Shown one piece after another: positions 40,010 to 48,828 of a DNA stretch of 64,000 nucleotides; position 1 is the first letter of the stretch, and every line of letters begins with the position of its first letter. Both the position numbers and the translations under genes were made by a program. The DNA comes from Spirochaetales bacterium. Lineage in GTDB: Bacteria > Spirochaetota > Spirochaetia > Treponematales > UBA12059. A model generated the notes under the pieces. It saw only the letters and a list, made by a program, of their open reading frames with translations, was not told where the DNA came from and made no database searches. The stretch covers positions 122,778 to 186,777 of the forward strand of contig JAFGNN010000030.1 in the NCBI GenBank assembly GCA_016926955.1, in the 5' to 3' direction.

Positions 40010-42964
40010 ATGCCTCCGTCAGCGGTACGCGGCCGGCTCAGTCTCTCCGTCGACGAGGCGGAACTGGCGGCAGTCGTCACCTTCCATCCCGATCCGGATG
40101 GCGCGGAATGGAGCGCCGGCGCGATAGCCCGCCACCTGCTCGACGCGGGGCTGGCCGCCGGGGCTTCCAAACGGGCGGAGGAACTCTTCAAGGCATTTTC
40201 CCGCGCCGGCAAGGAGGGAATCACCGAGTGGGCCGCCAGGGGCGTGGCGCCCGAAGCGACGGTTCCCGAATACGCTGAATGGGCCGAACTGCCGATTCCG
40301 CCCGAGCTCGAGCCGTTCATGGACGATGTCGTGTTCTCCGCCCGGGCGCCCGAGCTTTTCAGGACGCGGATCGAGAAGGAGCGGGTGGAGCGCGAGGTGA
40401 GGAAACCCGCCGCCTTTCCTTTCCTCAAGCCTAAGCGCGAACTGGTCGTCGAGGAACGCAAGCGCGAGATCCGTGAGCCCGTCGCCGTAGACACGACCGT
40501 TTTGCGGGTCGCGTGGGCGGAAGCCGGCGATCGGCTCGGCGCGGTGAGCCCGGCCAAGCCCGGGAAGCCCGGCAAGACCATCCACGGGAAACCCGTCCCG
40601 ATTCCCCCCTGCGATAACATGACGGTATACGCCGGAGAGGGCGCCCGGCGGGACAAGAACCAGTTCGTCGCGACCGCGACCGGTTTCGTGCGGATCGGCG
40701 ATCGTTGGGTGGACGTGGTCCCCTTCGATCGGCATCGTATCGCGCTGCGGCGCGGGGAAGGCGGGGGCGCGTGCCTCCTGGACTTCCACCCCGGTTCCAT
40801 CCGCCTGCCGCCGCCCCGGGCCGAGTCGGTGATCGAGGGTGCCCTCGAACTCGGTTTCGAGCGTGACCACCTGATCGGCGAGCACGAGATAGAGCGGCTG
40901 CTCCGAACCGCGATCGCCGACGCCAAGGCTTTCTCGGGTAGGGACATCAGTACCGATCTTGACTCGGAAATCAGGATCGACGTGGCGGAGGACGCACTCC
41001 GGGCAACGCTCTACCTGCGCAAGGCGCGCGGCGGAGGCAAGCCGCTCGAACTTGCCGCCATCAGCGCGGCCATCGGCGCCGCCCGGCTCAAGGGGCTTCA
41101 GGCCGAGCGCGTCAAGAAAGACATCCTGGATTTCTACCGTGGCCCCGAAACGGAGCTGGCAGATTATGCGCTCGCCGAGGGACGCGCGCCCACGCGCGGC
41201 GGCGATCGCGAGTTCACCATGAGCATAGCCTTGCCGGCTCCCGCGAGGACGAAGGATGTGCTCGAACGGGCGCTGTCGCACCCGCGGCTGGCTGAACTGG
41301 CGCCGGGACTGGCGGAGCGGGCTTCCGGAGCGTCGTTCCGCTCGGCCTTCGTCGAGGCCGGGCAGGAACTTGGCTCGCTGACGGCGGCGACTCCCGGCCA
41401 GGCCGGCGTGGATGTCCGCGGGGCGGTCCTCCCGGCGCTTCCGGGGATGGCTCCCCGCCTCGTGGCCGAAAAGGGTATCAAGCTCGCCAAGGACGCCCTG
41501 GTGGCGGAGCGGACGGGGCTCCTGCTCTTCGAGTCGACGGGTGAAGGGGCGCAAGAGGAGCTCCGGTTCACCCTGCTGCCCTGGCGCGAGCCCGGCATCG
41601 AGATCGAGGTGGATCCGGACGGGATGGAGGCGCGCGCGACGCTGACCGAGGGCGAGGGGTTCGGGGCGCCGCTGGACGCCGAGTCCGTGATGAAGTCGCT
41701 CTCGGCGGCGGGCGTGAAGCAAGGGATCGATCATGTCGCCATCTCCGAAGCCGTCGCGGCCGCCCGGATGGAGGGATCCGCGAACGGTCGCGTCGTCGCC
41801 CGCGGAACGCCCCCGACAGCCTCGGGGAGCGCGCGCATCACCTGGCTCGTGAGGCTCGCCACGGGGAAGGGCGTCACGATCCGCGAGGACGGCCGCGCCG
41901 ATTTCAGGGAACAGGACCGTTTTACCCCCGTCGCGGAGGGACAGTCCGTCCTTGAGATCGAGCGCTCGACCCAGAAGGGGGTCGATGGCATCGACGTGTT
42001 CGGCGCCAGGAAGCCCGCGCCGGCTTCGCGCGACGAGGATTCGGATTGGACTTGGGACGATTCGTTCCGTGAAGATCCGGTCGGAGACGGGAAATCGCGC
42101 GTGGTGGCCCTGAAAAGCGGCGAGTTGCGAGTCGACGGGAAACGCCTCTCGATCTCGAGGACTTTCACCGTGAAGGGCGACGTCGGGCCGGCCAGCGGGA
42201 ACATCCGATTTTCGGGCCTTGTCCAGGTTTCAGGCGCGGTGCTGACCGGATTCCAGCTTCATGCCACGGGAGACGTAGCGGTCGCCGGAGGCGTGGAGGC
42301 GGCCCTGGTGTCGAGCGACGGATCCGTCCGCGTCGGAGAGGGCATCAAGGGCCATCGCCGCGGCACGCTTCGCGCCAAGAAAAACATCGACATTTCGTTC
42401 GCCGAACAGGCCACCTTGCTCGCCGTCGAGGACGTCCGGATCAAGAGCGCCTGCCTGCTCTGCATCGTCAAGACAAACGGACGTGTGCTGCTCGCGGGCG
42501 AGAAAGGCGCCCTGATCGGCGGCAGGGTCAAGACGAGGCTCGGCGTCGAGGCGCAGCAGCTCGGGTCGGAGAACGGGATCAAGACGGAGATTTCCTTCGG
42601 CCAGGATTACCTGGTTGCCGACCAGATCGAGGCCGAGGAACAGGCGATAGAAAAGCTGAAGCTCGCGATAGTCGAGGCGGATCGACGGCTGAAGGAGCCC
42701 GGGCTCGCCGGAGCGGCGCTCGAGGAGGCGCGCCGGCAGAAGCTTTCCCTCATGAAGATGATGGAAAAGCGCAGCCTCAGGGCTTTCGACCTCCGCGAGC
42801 GATTCGAATCCCATTATCCTGCCGAGATCCGCGTGCGCGGTCCCGTGTTCCCCGGAGTCATTCTCGAGAGCCACGGGCGCACGTTCGAGGTGAGGCAGAA
42901 ACGGGTCAAGGTCGCGTACTCGTTCGACCCGGAACTGGGACGGGTGACGGAACGGCAGTTATGA
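40010..42964 (+). CDS. fapA: FapA/DUF342 flagellar assembly protein A, enlarged
   Basis: 984 residues, clearly longer than usual FapA proteins. Three copies of the FapA N-terminal motif (P-G-x-x-G-x-x-V-x-G-x-x-x-P-type) occur near residues 177-200, 458-480 and 647-670, a sign of domain triplication. The beta-helical part follows (about 710-880: GDVGPASGNIRFSGLVQVSGAVLTGF, VAGGVEAALVSSDGSVRVGEGI, RAKKNIDISFAEQATLLAVEDV), then a coiled coil (about 875-930) and a beta end. FapA-type proteins are cytoplasmic and linked to polar flagellar assembly. GGAGG precedes the ATG; it is last in the MinD operon. Confidence 0.85.
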   Translation: MPPSAVRGRLSLSVDEAELAAVVTFHPDPDGAEWSAGAIARHLLDAGLAAGASKRAEELFKAFSRAGKEGITEWAARGVAPEATVPEYAEWAELPIPPELEPFMDDVVFSARAPELFRTRIEKERVEREVRKPAAFPFLKPKRELVVEERKREIREPVAVDTTVLRVAWAEAGDRLGAVSPAKPGKPGKTIHGKPVPIPPCDNMTVYAGEGARRDKNQFVATATGFVRIGDRWVDVVPFDRHRIALRRGEGGGACLLDFHPGSIRLPPPRAESVIEGALELGFERDHLIGEHEIERLLRTAIADAKAFSGRDISTDLDSEIRIDVAEDALRATLYLRKARGGGKPLELAAISAAIGAARLKGLQAERVKKDILDFYRGPETELADYALAEGRAPTRGGDREFTMSIALPAPARTKDVLERALSHPRLAELAPGLAERASGASFRSAFVEAGQELGSLTAATPGQAGVDVRGAVLPALPGMAPRLVAEKGIKLAKDALVAERTGLLLFESTGEGAQEELRFTLLPWREPGIEIEVDPDGMEARATLTEGEGFGAPLDAESVMKSLSAAGVKQGIDHVAISEAVAAARMEGSANGRVVARGTPPTASGSARITWLVRLATGKGVTIREDGRADFREQDRFTPVAEGQSVLEIERSTQKGVDGIDVFGARKPAPASRDEDSDWTWDDSFREDPVGDGKSRVVALKSGELRVDGKRLSISRTFTVKGDVGPASGNIRFSGLVQVSGAVLTGFQLHATGDVAVAGGVEAALVSSDGSVRVGEGIKGHRRGTLRAKKNIDISFAEQATLLAVEDVRIKSACLLCIVKTNGRVLLAGEKGALIGGRVKTRLGVEAQQLGSENGIKTEISFGQDYLVADQIEAEEQAIEKLKLAIVEADRRLKEPGLAGAALEEARRQKLSLMKMMEKRSLRAFDLRERFESHYPAEIRVRGPVFPGVILESHGRTFEVRQKRVKVAYSFDPELGRVTERQL

Positions 42965-43063
42965 GCCGCTCCTGACGGGCTTTCCCGCGGGAACGTCTTT
43001 CTGCTATACCTGAGCGGGTCGCCCGCCTTCCAGAATCCACGCGGACGGCCTCGAGGAGCAGTG

Positions 43064-44068
43064 ATGAATCCAGCGTATCTCCGGTTCCCGGCCTGGGTCA
43101 CGCCTGAAATATTCCCCGGCATCGAGTGGCTTCCGATCCGGTGGTACGGGCTCATGTATGTCATCGCGTTCGCGGTCGCCTACGGCCTTTTCATGGTGCA
43201 GGTCAGGCGGCGGAAGCTTCCGCTCGATCCCGACGACATAGCCGGTTTCTTCTTTTCGGCGATCCTCGGGCTCCTGATCGGAGCCCGCGTCTTCCACGCA
43301 CTCGTCTACGATCCGACCGGCTACTACTGGACTCGCCCCTGGCTGATTTTCTGGCCTTTCCAGGGAGGACGGCTCGTGGGCCTGCAGGGCATGAGCTACC
43401 ACGGCGGCGCCATCGGAGCCTTGGTCGGCGTCATCATCCACGCGAGGCGCCGCAAGCTCGACCTGCTGGCCTGGGGCGATATGCTGGCCGTGGCCATCCC
43501 CCTCGGCTACACCTTCGGCCGCCTGGGAAACTTCATCAACGGGGAGCTCTGGGGCAAGGTTACCTCGTCGTCGATCGGCATGGTATTCCCTCACGCCGCC
43601 CGCTTCGACACGACCCTGCCATGGGTTCGAGAAGTCGCGGAGAAGGCCGGCATGAGTCTCGAGGGACTGGCGAGGGTCAACCTGCCGCGGCACCCGAGCC
43701 AGCTCTACGAAGCGCTCTTCGAGGGCGTCGTCCTTTGGCTGCTTCTCTGGTTCCTGGCCCGGCCTCCGCGCTTCTGGAAGGGTTTCCAGATCGGCGCGTA
43801 TTTCATGGGCTACGGCGCCATCCGTTTCGTGATCGAGTATTTCCGCGAACCCGACGAACAGCTCGGCTACATCCTGGAGCTCGGCGGGAAGGGCGCGTCG
43901 ACCCACCTGTTCGAATCTCCGTGGAATTTCTCGATGGGACAGCTGCTCTGCCTTTTGATGATAGCCGGCGGCGGAGCGTTCATGGCCTGGTCCAGGGCGC
44001 GCGCGAGGCGCGGGGCGGATCCAGCCGCCGCTTCCTCCGCGAGGCCTTCGGCTCGCAAGCCCGGATAA
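43064..44068 (+). CDS. lgt: Prolipoprotein diacylglyceryl transferase
   Basis: 334 residues with about seven membrane helices. Family signatures RWYGLMYVIAFAVAY, GLIGAR-type GLLIGARVFHALVYD, YHGGAIGALVG (catalytic His region) and the Lgt signature GRLGNFINGELWG with its essential Arg and Asn, then HPSQLYEALFEG. It moves diacylglycerol from phosphatidylglycerol to the lipobox Cys of prolipoproteins, the first maturation step of the eight or so lipoproteins encoded in this window. GAGGAG lies five nt before the ATG at 43064. A loop insertion near residues 165-205 is longer than usual. TATACC at 43005-43010 may be its -10. Confidence 0.95.
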   Translation: MNPAYLRFPAWVTPEIFPGIEWLPIRWYGLMYVIAFAVAYGLFMVQVRRRKLPLDPDDIAGFFFSAILGLLIGARVFHALVYDPTGYYWTRPWLIFWPFQGGRLVGLQGMSYHGGAIGALVGVIIHARRRKLDLLAWGDMLAVAIPLGYTFGRLGNFINGELWGKVTSSSIGMVFPHAARFDTTLPWVREVAEKAGMSLEGLARVNLPRHPSQLYEALFEGVVLWLLLWFLARPPRFWKGFQIGAYFMGYGAIRFVIEYFREPDEQLGYILELGGKGASTHLFESPWNFSMGQLLCLLMIAGGGAFMAWSRARARRGADPAAASSARPSARKPG

Positions 44069-44116
44069 AGGGACGGCTCAACCAGGCTCCGCGACCCTCC
44101 GTCGCGGGCGGCCGAC

Positions 44117-45208
44117 CTAGTCCCCGAACCCCACGCCTACCAGCCGCGCAGTGCTGAGCGTGGGGTTCCCCGGGGGAACCTTCCGCGTGCGGTCGGCCAC
44201 CTCCGAGAGCGGCACCGGCACGATTTCGCCGTTCCGCATGGCCACCATGCGCCCGAATTCGCCGGAGGCTATCATGCGGGCGGCCTGGGCGCCGAAGCCG
44301 GTGGCGAGCAACCTGTCGTAAGGACTCGGCGTGCCGCCGCGCTGGAGGTACCCGAGCACCGTGACCCGCGTTTCCATGCCGGTGTCCTCGGCGATCTCCG
44401 CGCCGACGCGGTAGCCGATGGACGGCCAGGGCATGCCGGCGCGCCGTTTCCGGCGCTCCTTTTTGTCCAGCGCGGCTTCCTCCGCTGAAAGCGCGCCTTC
44501 GGCGACCACGACGATGGAGAACGGCTTGCCCGCGCGCCCCCTCGACAGCAGGGTTTCGGCGACCGATTTCCTGCTGTAGGGCAGCTCGGGAATCAGTATC
44601 ACGTCCCCTCCGCCCGCGACGCCCGCGAAAAGGGCGAGCCAGCCGGCCTTGTGGCCCATCAGCTCGATGACCATGACACGGTTGTGCGAGTGGGCGGTCG
44701 AATGGAGGCGGTCGATGGCCTCGGTGGCTATGTCCACGGCCGAGTGGAAGCCGAAGGTGACGTCCGTTCCCGCGATGTCGTTGTCGATGGTTTTCGGGAG
44801 ACCCACCACGTTCAGGCCCGCGAGCGAGAGGAGGTGCGCCGTGCTTTGGGTGCCGTTGCCGCCGAGCGCGACGAGGCAGTCGAGGCCTAGTTTCCGGTAG
44901 TTTTCGATGATGAGTTCGGGTTTCGAGTGGCCGACCTGGGCGTCGGTCTGGTCCTCGTCGTCATGGAAGGGCTTTTCCCGGGACGATCCGAGTATCGTCC
45001 CGCCGCGTGTCAGGATGCCCGAGAAATCCGCGGCCTCGAGGACCCGGGCCTCGCCTTCGATGAGGCCTCGATAACCGTTCGCGATGCCGACGACGCGCAT
45101 GCCGTACTCGCCGGAGGCGGCCTTGGCGACGCCGCGAATGGCGGCGTTCAGTCCGGGGCAATCGCCTCCCGAGGTCAGGATGCCGATGCTCATCCGCTCA
45201 GCGCCCAT
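44117..45208 (-). CDS. pfkA: 6-phosphofructokinase, group III (GGNGT/PKTIDND type)
   Basis: 363 residues from the ATG at 45206-45208 (AAGGGGG upstream). Signatures SGGDCPGLNAAIRG, GILTRGGTILGSSR, ALGGNGTQ, the catalytic PKTIDNDI and GYLQRGGTPSPYDR. The two donor-deciding positions read Gly119 (ATP-type, in GGNGT) and Lys139 (PPi-type, in PKTID), and Asn118 replaces the usual Asp. This mix is typical of group III enzymes, so the phosphoryl donor (ATP or pyrophosphate) cannot be fixed by sequence. It makes fructose-1,6-bisphosphate in glycolysis. It overlaps no gene; the 210-residue protein gene is 17 nt upstream. Confidence 0.92.
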   Translation of the reverse strand: MGAERMSIGILTSGGDCPGLNAAIRGVAKAASGEYGMRVVGIANGYRGLIEGEARVLEAADFSGILTRGGTILGSSREKPFHDDEDQTDAQVGHSKPELIIENYRKLGLDCLVALGGNGTQSTAHLLSLAGLNVVGLPKTIDNDIAGTDVTFGFHSAVDIATEAIDRLHSTAHSHNRVMVIELMGHKAGWLALFAGVAGGGDVILIPELPYSRKSVAETLLSRGRAGKPFSIVVVAEGALSAEEAALDKKERRKRRAGMPWPSIGYRVGAEIAEDTGMETRVTVLGYLQRGGTPSPYDRLLATGFGAQAARMIASGEFGRMVAMRNGEIVPVPLSEVADRTRKVPPGNPTLSTARLVGVGFGD

Positions 45209-45225
45209 CGACCGGCCCCCTTCCG

Positions 45226-45858
45226 TCAAGCCTGGAACGCGCCGAAAAGCCCGGATCGCCCTCCGACCCGATGCCAGCGGCCCGCGAGTCGGGCGGCGTC
45301 GCCTTCGAGCAGCTTGCGCAAGGTCAGCAACGCCTGGTCATCGTCCGCGCCCCGCAGTTCGACGCCGAGCAGGAACCACGGCTTGCCTTCCATCGTGGCG
45401 AAAAGCCCCCGGACCCACGCTCTGAGCGCGCCGTCGACGAGCGAGGACAGCGGATCCGCGAGGCCTTCATCGGGCACGCGAACCGCGATCACGAGCCGGC
45501 CTGAGCCCGCGCGATCGAATTCCGCCATCAATTCCCTGATCAGGTGCACCGGCCCCTTGAGGCGCGAGTCGATCGTACGCTCCACGTCGCGCGGTCCCGG
45601 AGGGTCTTCCGTCTCCGGCGCGTCTCCGGCCTTGGGGTCGAGCACGAGCAACGCGGAGTCGATGTTGCCGAGGCGGTTGGTCGCGGCCATGACCGCGGCC
45701 CGGGCCGCCGCGAAACTGCAGGAACCGAGCGGCGCCGCGTCCGCTCCCGCGTCGCCCCGCGAAAAGGCGAAAACCTCGCGCCCGGCGCGGGCCGATTCGT
45801 CGAGAATGGACCGGGCGAGCGGGTCCTCGAACGGAATGGCGAGCGTTGTCTTTTTCAC
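45226..45858 (-). CDS. Degenerate Rossmann-like (SDR-related?) protein
   Basis: 210 residues. The order of strands and helices (DAAPLGSCSFAAARAAVMAATNRLGNIDSALLVLDPK, VERTIDSRLKGPVHLIRELMAEFDRAGSGRLVIAVRVPDE, DGALRAWVRGLFATMEGKPWFLLGVELRG) is like the second half of a short-chain dehydrogenase, but glycine-rich and Tyr-Lys motifs are missing, so it is probably non-catalytic. It lies directly upstream of pfkA with a 17-nt gap and likely shares its transcript. Identification is weak. Confidence 0.5.
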   Translation of the reverse strand: MKKTTLAIPFEDPLARSILDESARAGREVFAFSRGDAGADAAPLGSCSFAAARAAVMAATNRLGNIDSALLVLDPKAGDAPETEDPPGPRDVERTIDSRLKGPVHLIRELMAEFDRAGSGRLVIAVRVPDEGLADPLSSLVDGALRAWVRGLFATMEGKPWFLLGVELRGADDDQALLTLRKLLEGDAARLAGRWHRVGGRSGLFGAFQA

Positions 45859-45936
45859 GGGCGGAGTGTACTATCGGCGCGCCCCCTTCGCAAGCGCGCC
45901 CGCGGGTCCCGCCTCGAGGCGGGGCGCGGAGGCTCA

Positions 45937-47607
45937 ATGAAACTGGCCCTTGCGCAAATCGACGCGGTGATCGGGGATTTCGACGGCAACCGTCGCCTGA
46001 TCGTCGAGCGGGTCCGGGACGCCCTTTCCCGGGACGCCCGCGTCGATCTCGTCGTCTTTCCTGAAATGTCCCTCTGCGGGTATCCGCCGCTGGACCTTCT
46101 GGACCAGGACTCCTTCGTCGAGCGAAATCTCGAAAGCCTCCGCCGGCTTCAGCGGGAACTGCCGGAGGGAACGGCGGTGGCCGTGGGCCTGATCGACCGG
46201 AACCGGACGGGATCCGGAAAGGCCTTGGTCAACGCCGTCGCCGTGATCAAGGACGGGGTAGTGGTTTTCCGGCAGGAGAAAACCCTGTTGCCGACCTACG
46301 ATGTCTTCGACGAGTCGCGCTACTTCGAGCCCGCCAGGGAACGACGCGTCCTCGATCTGGCCGGAACGCGCCTTGGTTTCGCGGTCTGCGAGGACATATG
46401 GTGGGAAGAACCGCCCGTTCCGTCGATGCGCTACCCGGTCGACCCCGTCCGCGAGCTGCTCGATCTCGGCGCGGAGCTGGTCGTGGTGCCGTCCGCCTCG
46501 CCCTTCGTCGCGGGAAAGCTCGGTACGCGTCTCCGGCTCGCCGGCGACCTCGCGCGGGAAGGATCCGTCCCCGTGGCCTACGTGAACATGGCGGGTGCCG
46601 CGGATTCGCTCGTCTTCGACGGCAGGTCCTTCGCGGTCGACCGCGAAGGCCGACCCGTGGCCATGGCGGGGTGGGGGACGGAGACCTTGTTCGTCGATAC
46701 GGACCATCCCGGGACGCCCGTCGTACCCGCGGACGACAGGATGGCGGAGATCGAGCAGGTCCTCGTCGAAGGCATCCGGGGCTACATGCGACGCTGCGGC
46801 TTCACGAAGGCCCATCTCGGCGTCTCGGGCGGCATCGATTCGGCGCTGGTCGCGTACCTCGCGGTACGCGCCGTCGGAGCGGAGAACGTGCTCGGCCTGG
46901 CCATGCCGAGCCGGTTTTCAAGCGAGGGTTCGATCACGGATTCCGTCGAGCTCTGCAGACGGCTCGGCATGAGGATGGAGACCATCTCCATAGAGGGCCC
47001 CTTCGCCGCCTTCCTCGAGGCGCTTTCGCCCCACTTCGGGGGCGGTCCTTTCGACCTCACGGAAGAGAACCTTCAGGCCCGCATCCGGGGCAACCTGCTC
47101 ATGGCCTGGTCGAACAAGAATGGTTCCATGCTCCTCACCACGGGCAACAAGAGCGAGCTCGCCTGCGGTTACTGCACCCTGTACGGCGACATGGCCGGCG
47201 CGATCGCGCCCATCGGCGACCTGCTCAAGACCGAGGTGTTCGCCCTCTGCGAATCCATAGACGCGCGCGCGGAAATGGAAGGACGCGAGCCGCCGATTCC
47301 GCGCTCGATAATCGACAAGCCGCCGTCCGCCGAACTCCGTCCGGACCAGAAGGACGAGGATTCCCTGCCTCCGTATGCCTTGCTGGACGCCATCCTCTCG
47401 CGCTACATAGTCGACAATCGTTCGGCCCAGGAACTCGTCGGGGAAGGATACGAGGAGGCTGTCGTGAAGCGGGTCGTCAGGCTGGTCGCCCTTTCGGAGT
47501 ACAAGCGGCGCCAGGCCGCCCCGGTCATCAAGGTCTCACCGCGGGCCTTCGGCATGGGGCGCCGCATCCCGATAGCGCGCGCCCTCCACGAGGCATCGGT
47601 CCGATGA
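45937..47607 (+). CDS. nadE: NAD+ synthase, glutamine-hydrolysing
   Basis: 556 residues from an ATG with GGAGG upstream. An N-terminal nitrilase-type glutaminase domain carries Glu (VVFPEMSLCGYPP), Lys (RQEKTLLPTYDVFDE) and Cys (GFAVCEDIWW) as catalytic triad. The C-terminal synthetase domain has the PP-loop SGGIDSALVAYLA and TTGNKSELACGYCTLYGDMAGAIAPIGDLLKTEV. It converts deamido-NAD to NAD with ammonia drawn from glutamine. Its TGA overlaps the ATG of the next gene (ATGA). Confidence 0.96.
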   Translation: MKLALAQIDAVIGDFDGNRRLIVERVRDALSRDARVDLVVFPEMSLCGYPPLDLLDQDSFVERNLESLRRLQRELPEGTAVAVGLIDRNRTGSGKALVNAVAVIKDGVVVFRQEKTLLPTYDVFDESRYFEPARERRVLDLAGTRLGFAVCEDIWWEEPPVPSMRYPVDPVRELLDLGAELVVVPSASPFVAGKLGTRLRLAGDLAREGSVPVAYVNMAGAADSLVFDGRSFAVDREGRPVAMAGWGTETLFVDTDHPGTPVVPADDRMAEIEQVLVEGIRGYMRRCGFTKAHLGVSGGIDSALVAYLAVRAVGAENVLGLAMPSRFSSEGSITDSVELCRRLGMRMETISIEGPFAAFLEALSPHFGGGPFDLTEENLQARIRGNLLMAWSNKNGSMLLTTGNKSELACGYCTLYGDMAGAIAPIGDLLKTEVFALCESIDARAEMEGREPPIPRSIIDKPPSAELRPDQKDEDSLPPYALLDAILSRYIVDNRSAQELVGEGYEEAVVKRVVRLVALSEYKRRQAAPVIKVSPRAFGMGRRIPIARALHEASVR

Positions 47608-48719
47608 GCCGGACTTCCTCGCCCGGGGCGCTCGCGGCATCGCTCGTCTTCCTGCTGCTCGCTTCTTGTTCGGTCGCGCCGGAACGGGCGGGGGAGGACC
47701 CTGACGCGTCGGCGTCCTTGCCCATGGAGCTCGCCGTGGCGTCGTTGCCCGATCCGGAGCCCGCGGCGATCCGTTTCCTGGCCGTCGGAGACATTTTGCT
47801 CGACCGCCTTCCCGGTGCCCGGATCGCGAGGGAAGGATGGAAGGCCCCGTTCGCTTCGGTAAAGCCGCTGGTCGAGGCCGCGGACCTCGCCTTCGCGAAC
47901 CTGGAGTGTCCGGCCAGCTACCCCGGCGAGCCCTATCCGGGCAAACCGGAGAACGTCACCTTCAACGCCGACCCCGGCGCGCTTTTGGGACTGGCCTGGG
48001 CGGGTTTCGACGTGGTGTCCCTCGCGAACAACCACATGAACGACTACGGGCCGAAGGCCGTCGCGGAGACTCTCGAGGCGCTCGATCTGGCAGGGGTGGC
48101 CCGAAGCGGCGCCGGCACGGACCTCGGGGATGCGCGCGAGCCGGCCTGGCTGGAGGCGGGCGGCGCCGAGATCGCCGTGCTTTCCTACGCCGAGGCCTGG
48201 TGGTCCGTGACCGGAGCCGGCGAAACCACTCCGGGCGTCGCGCACGCGGTAGAGGCCCACATGGTCGCCGACGTCGGCGCCGCGCTCGCCAAGGGGGCGG
48301 ACTACGTCCTCGTCTCGGTCCATTGGGGCGAGGAACACGCGCGGTCGCCGAACGCGTTCCAGCGCTCGTTCGGGCGCTCCGCCATAGACGCCGGCGCGGC
48401 CGCGGTGCTCGGACACCATCCTCACGTCCTGCAGGGCGTTGAGCGTTATGGTCGAGGCGTCATCCTCTACTCGATGGGGAACTTCGTTTTCGACATGGAG
48501 GCCGATTCAACCTACGATTCGGCGGCCTTCGTTCTCACGCTTGCCGAGGGCGGGGTCGAAGCGCTCGAGATCCGTCCCCTGAGGATTGACCGCGGCCTTT
48601 GGGCGCCACGGGCAGCGTCCGGACCGGAAGGCGAGCGCATTCTCGGAAAGCTGGCCGCCATGTGCGCAGAGCTGGGGACGGAGCTGGCTTTCGAGTCGGG
48701 AGCCGCGTTTCTGCGGTGA
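47604..48719 (+). CDS. CapA-family lipoprotein (metallophosphoesterase-like)
   Basis: 371 residues; lipobox LAS-C at Cys22. CapA/PgsA signatures are complete: AVGDILLDRL, FANLECPAS, VSLANNHMNDYGPKA, VSVHWGEEHA, LGHHPHVLQGVERYG and YSMGNFVFDM, the metal-binding residues of a calcineurin-like fold. CapA proteins take part in poly-gamma-glutamate capsule formation; no capBC partners are here, so the real substrate is open. It is translationally coupled to nadE by a 4-nt overlap. Confidence 0.88.
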   Translation: MSRTSSPGALAASLVFLLLASCSVAPERAGEDPDASASLPMELAVASLPDPEPAAIRFLAVGDILLDRLPGARIAREGWKAPFASVKPLVEAADLAFANLECPASYPGEPYPGKPENVTFNADPGALLGLAWAGFDVVSLANNHMNDYGPKAVAETLEALDLAGVARSGAGTDLGDAREPAWLEAGGAEIAVLSYAEAWWSVTGAGETTPGVAHAVEAHMVADVGAALAKGADYVLVSVHWGEEHARSPNAFQRSFGRSAIDAGAAAVLGHHPHVLQGVERYGRGVILYSMGNFVFDMEADSTYDSAAFVLTLAEGGVEALEIRPLRIDRGLWAPRAASGPEGERILGKLAAMCAELGTELAFESGAAFLR

Positions 48720-48787
48720 ACCGTCGCGGATGGAAACTGCCTGAGCGGCGGGAAGCGGCCCGGCGAACGTTCCTGGCCGGACACGAC

Positions 48788-48815
48788 TTGGAACTTGCCG
48801 CGTAAGCGGTATACT
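48788..48815 (+). promoter_or_regulatory. Promoter of the LamG-like lipoprotein gene
   Basis: TTGGAA (48788-48793), 16 bp, TATACT (48810-48815), 13 nt before the ATG at 48829, so the 5' leader is only about 6 nt and no ribosome site is visible. Confidence 0.5.
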
Positions 48816-48828
48816 TGATACAGACGTC

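Noticed and set aside
40019..41734. 571-codon minus-strand open frame.
   Set aside because: Antisense to fapA, with biased composition and no recognisable domain.
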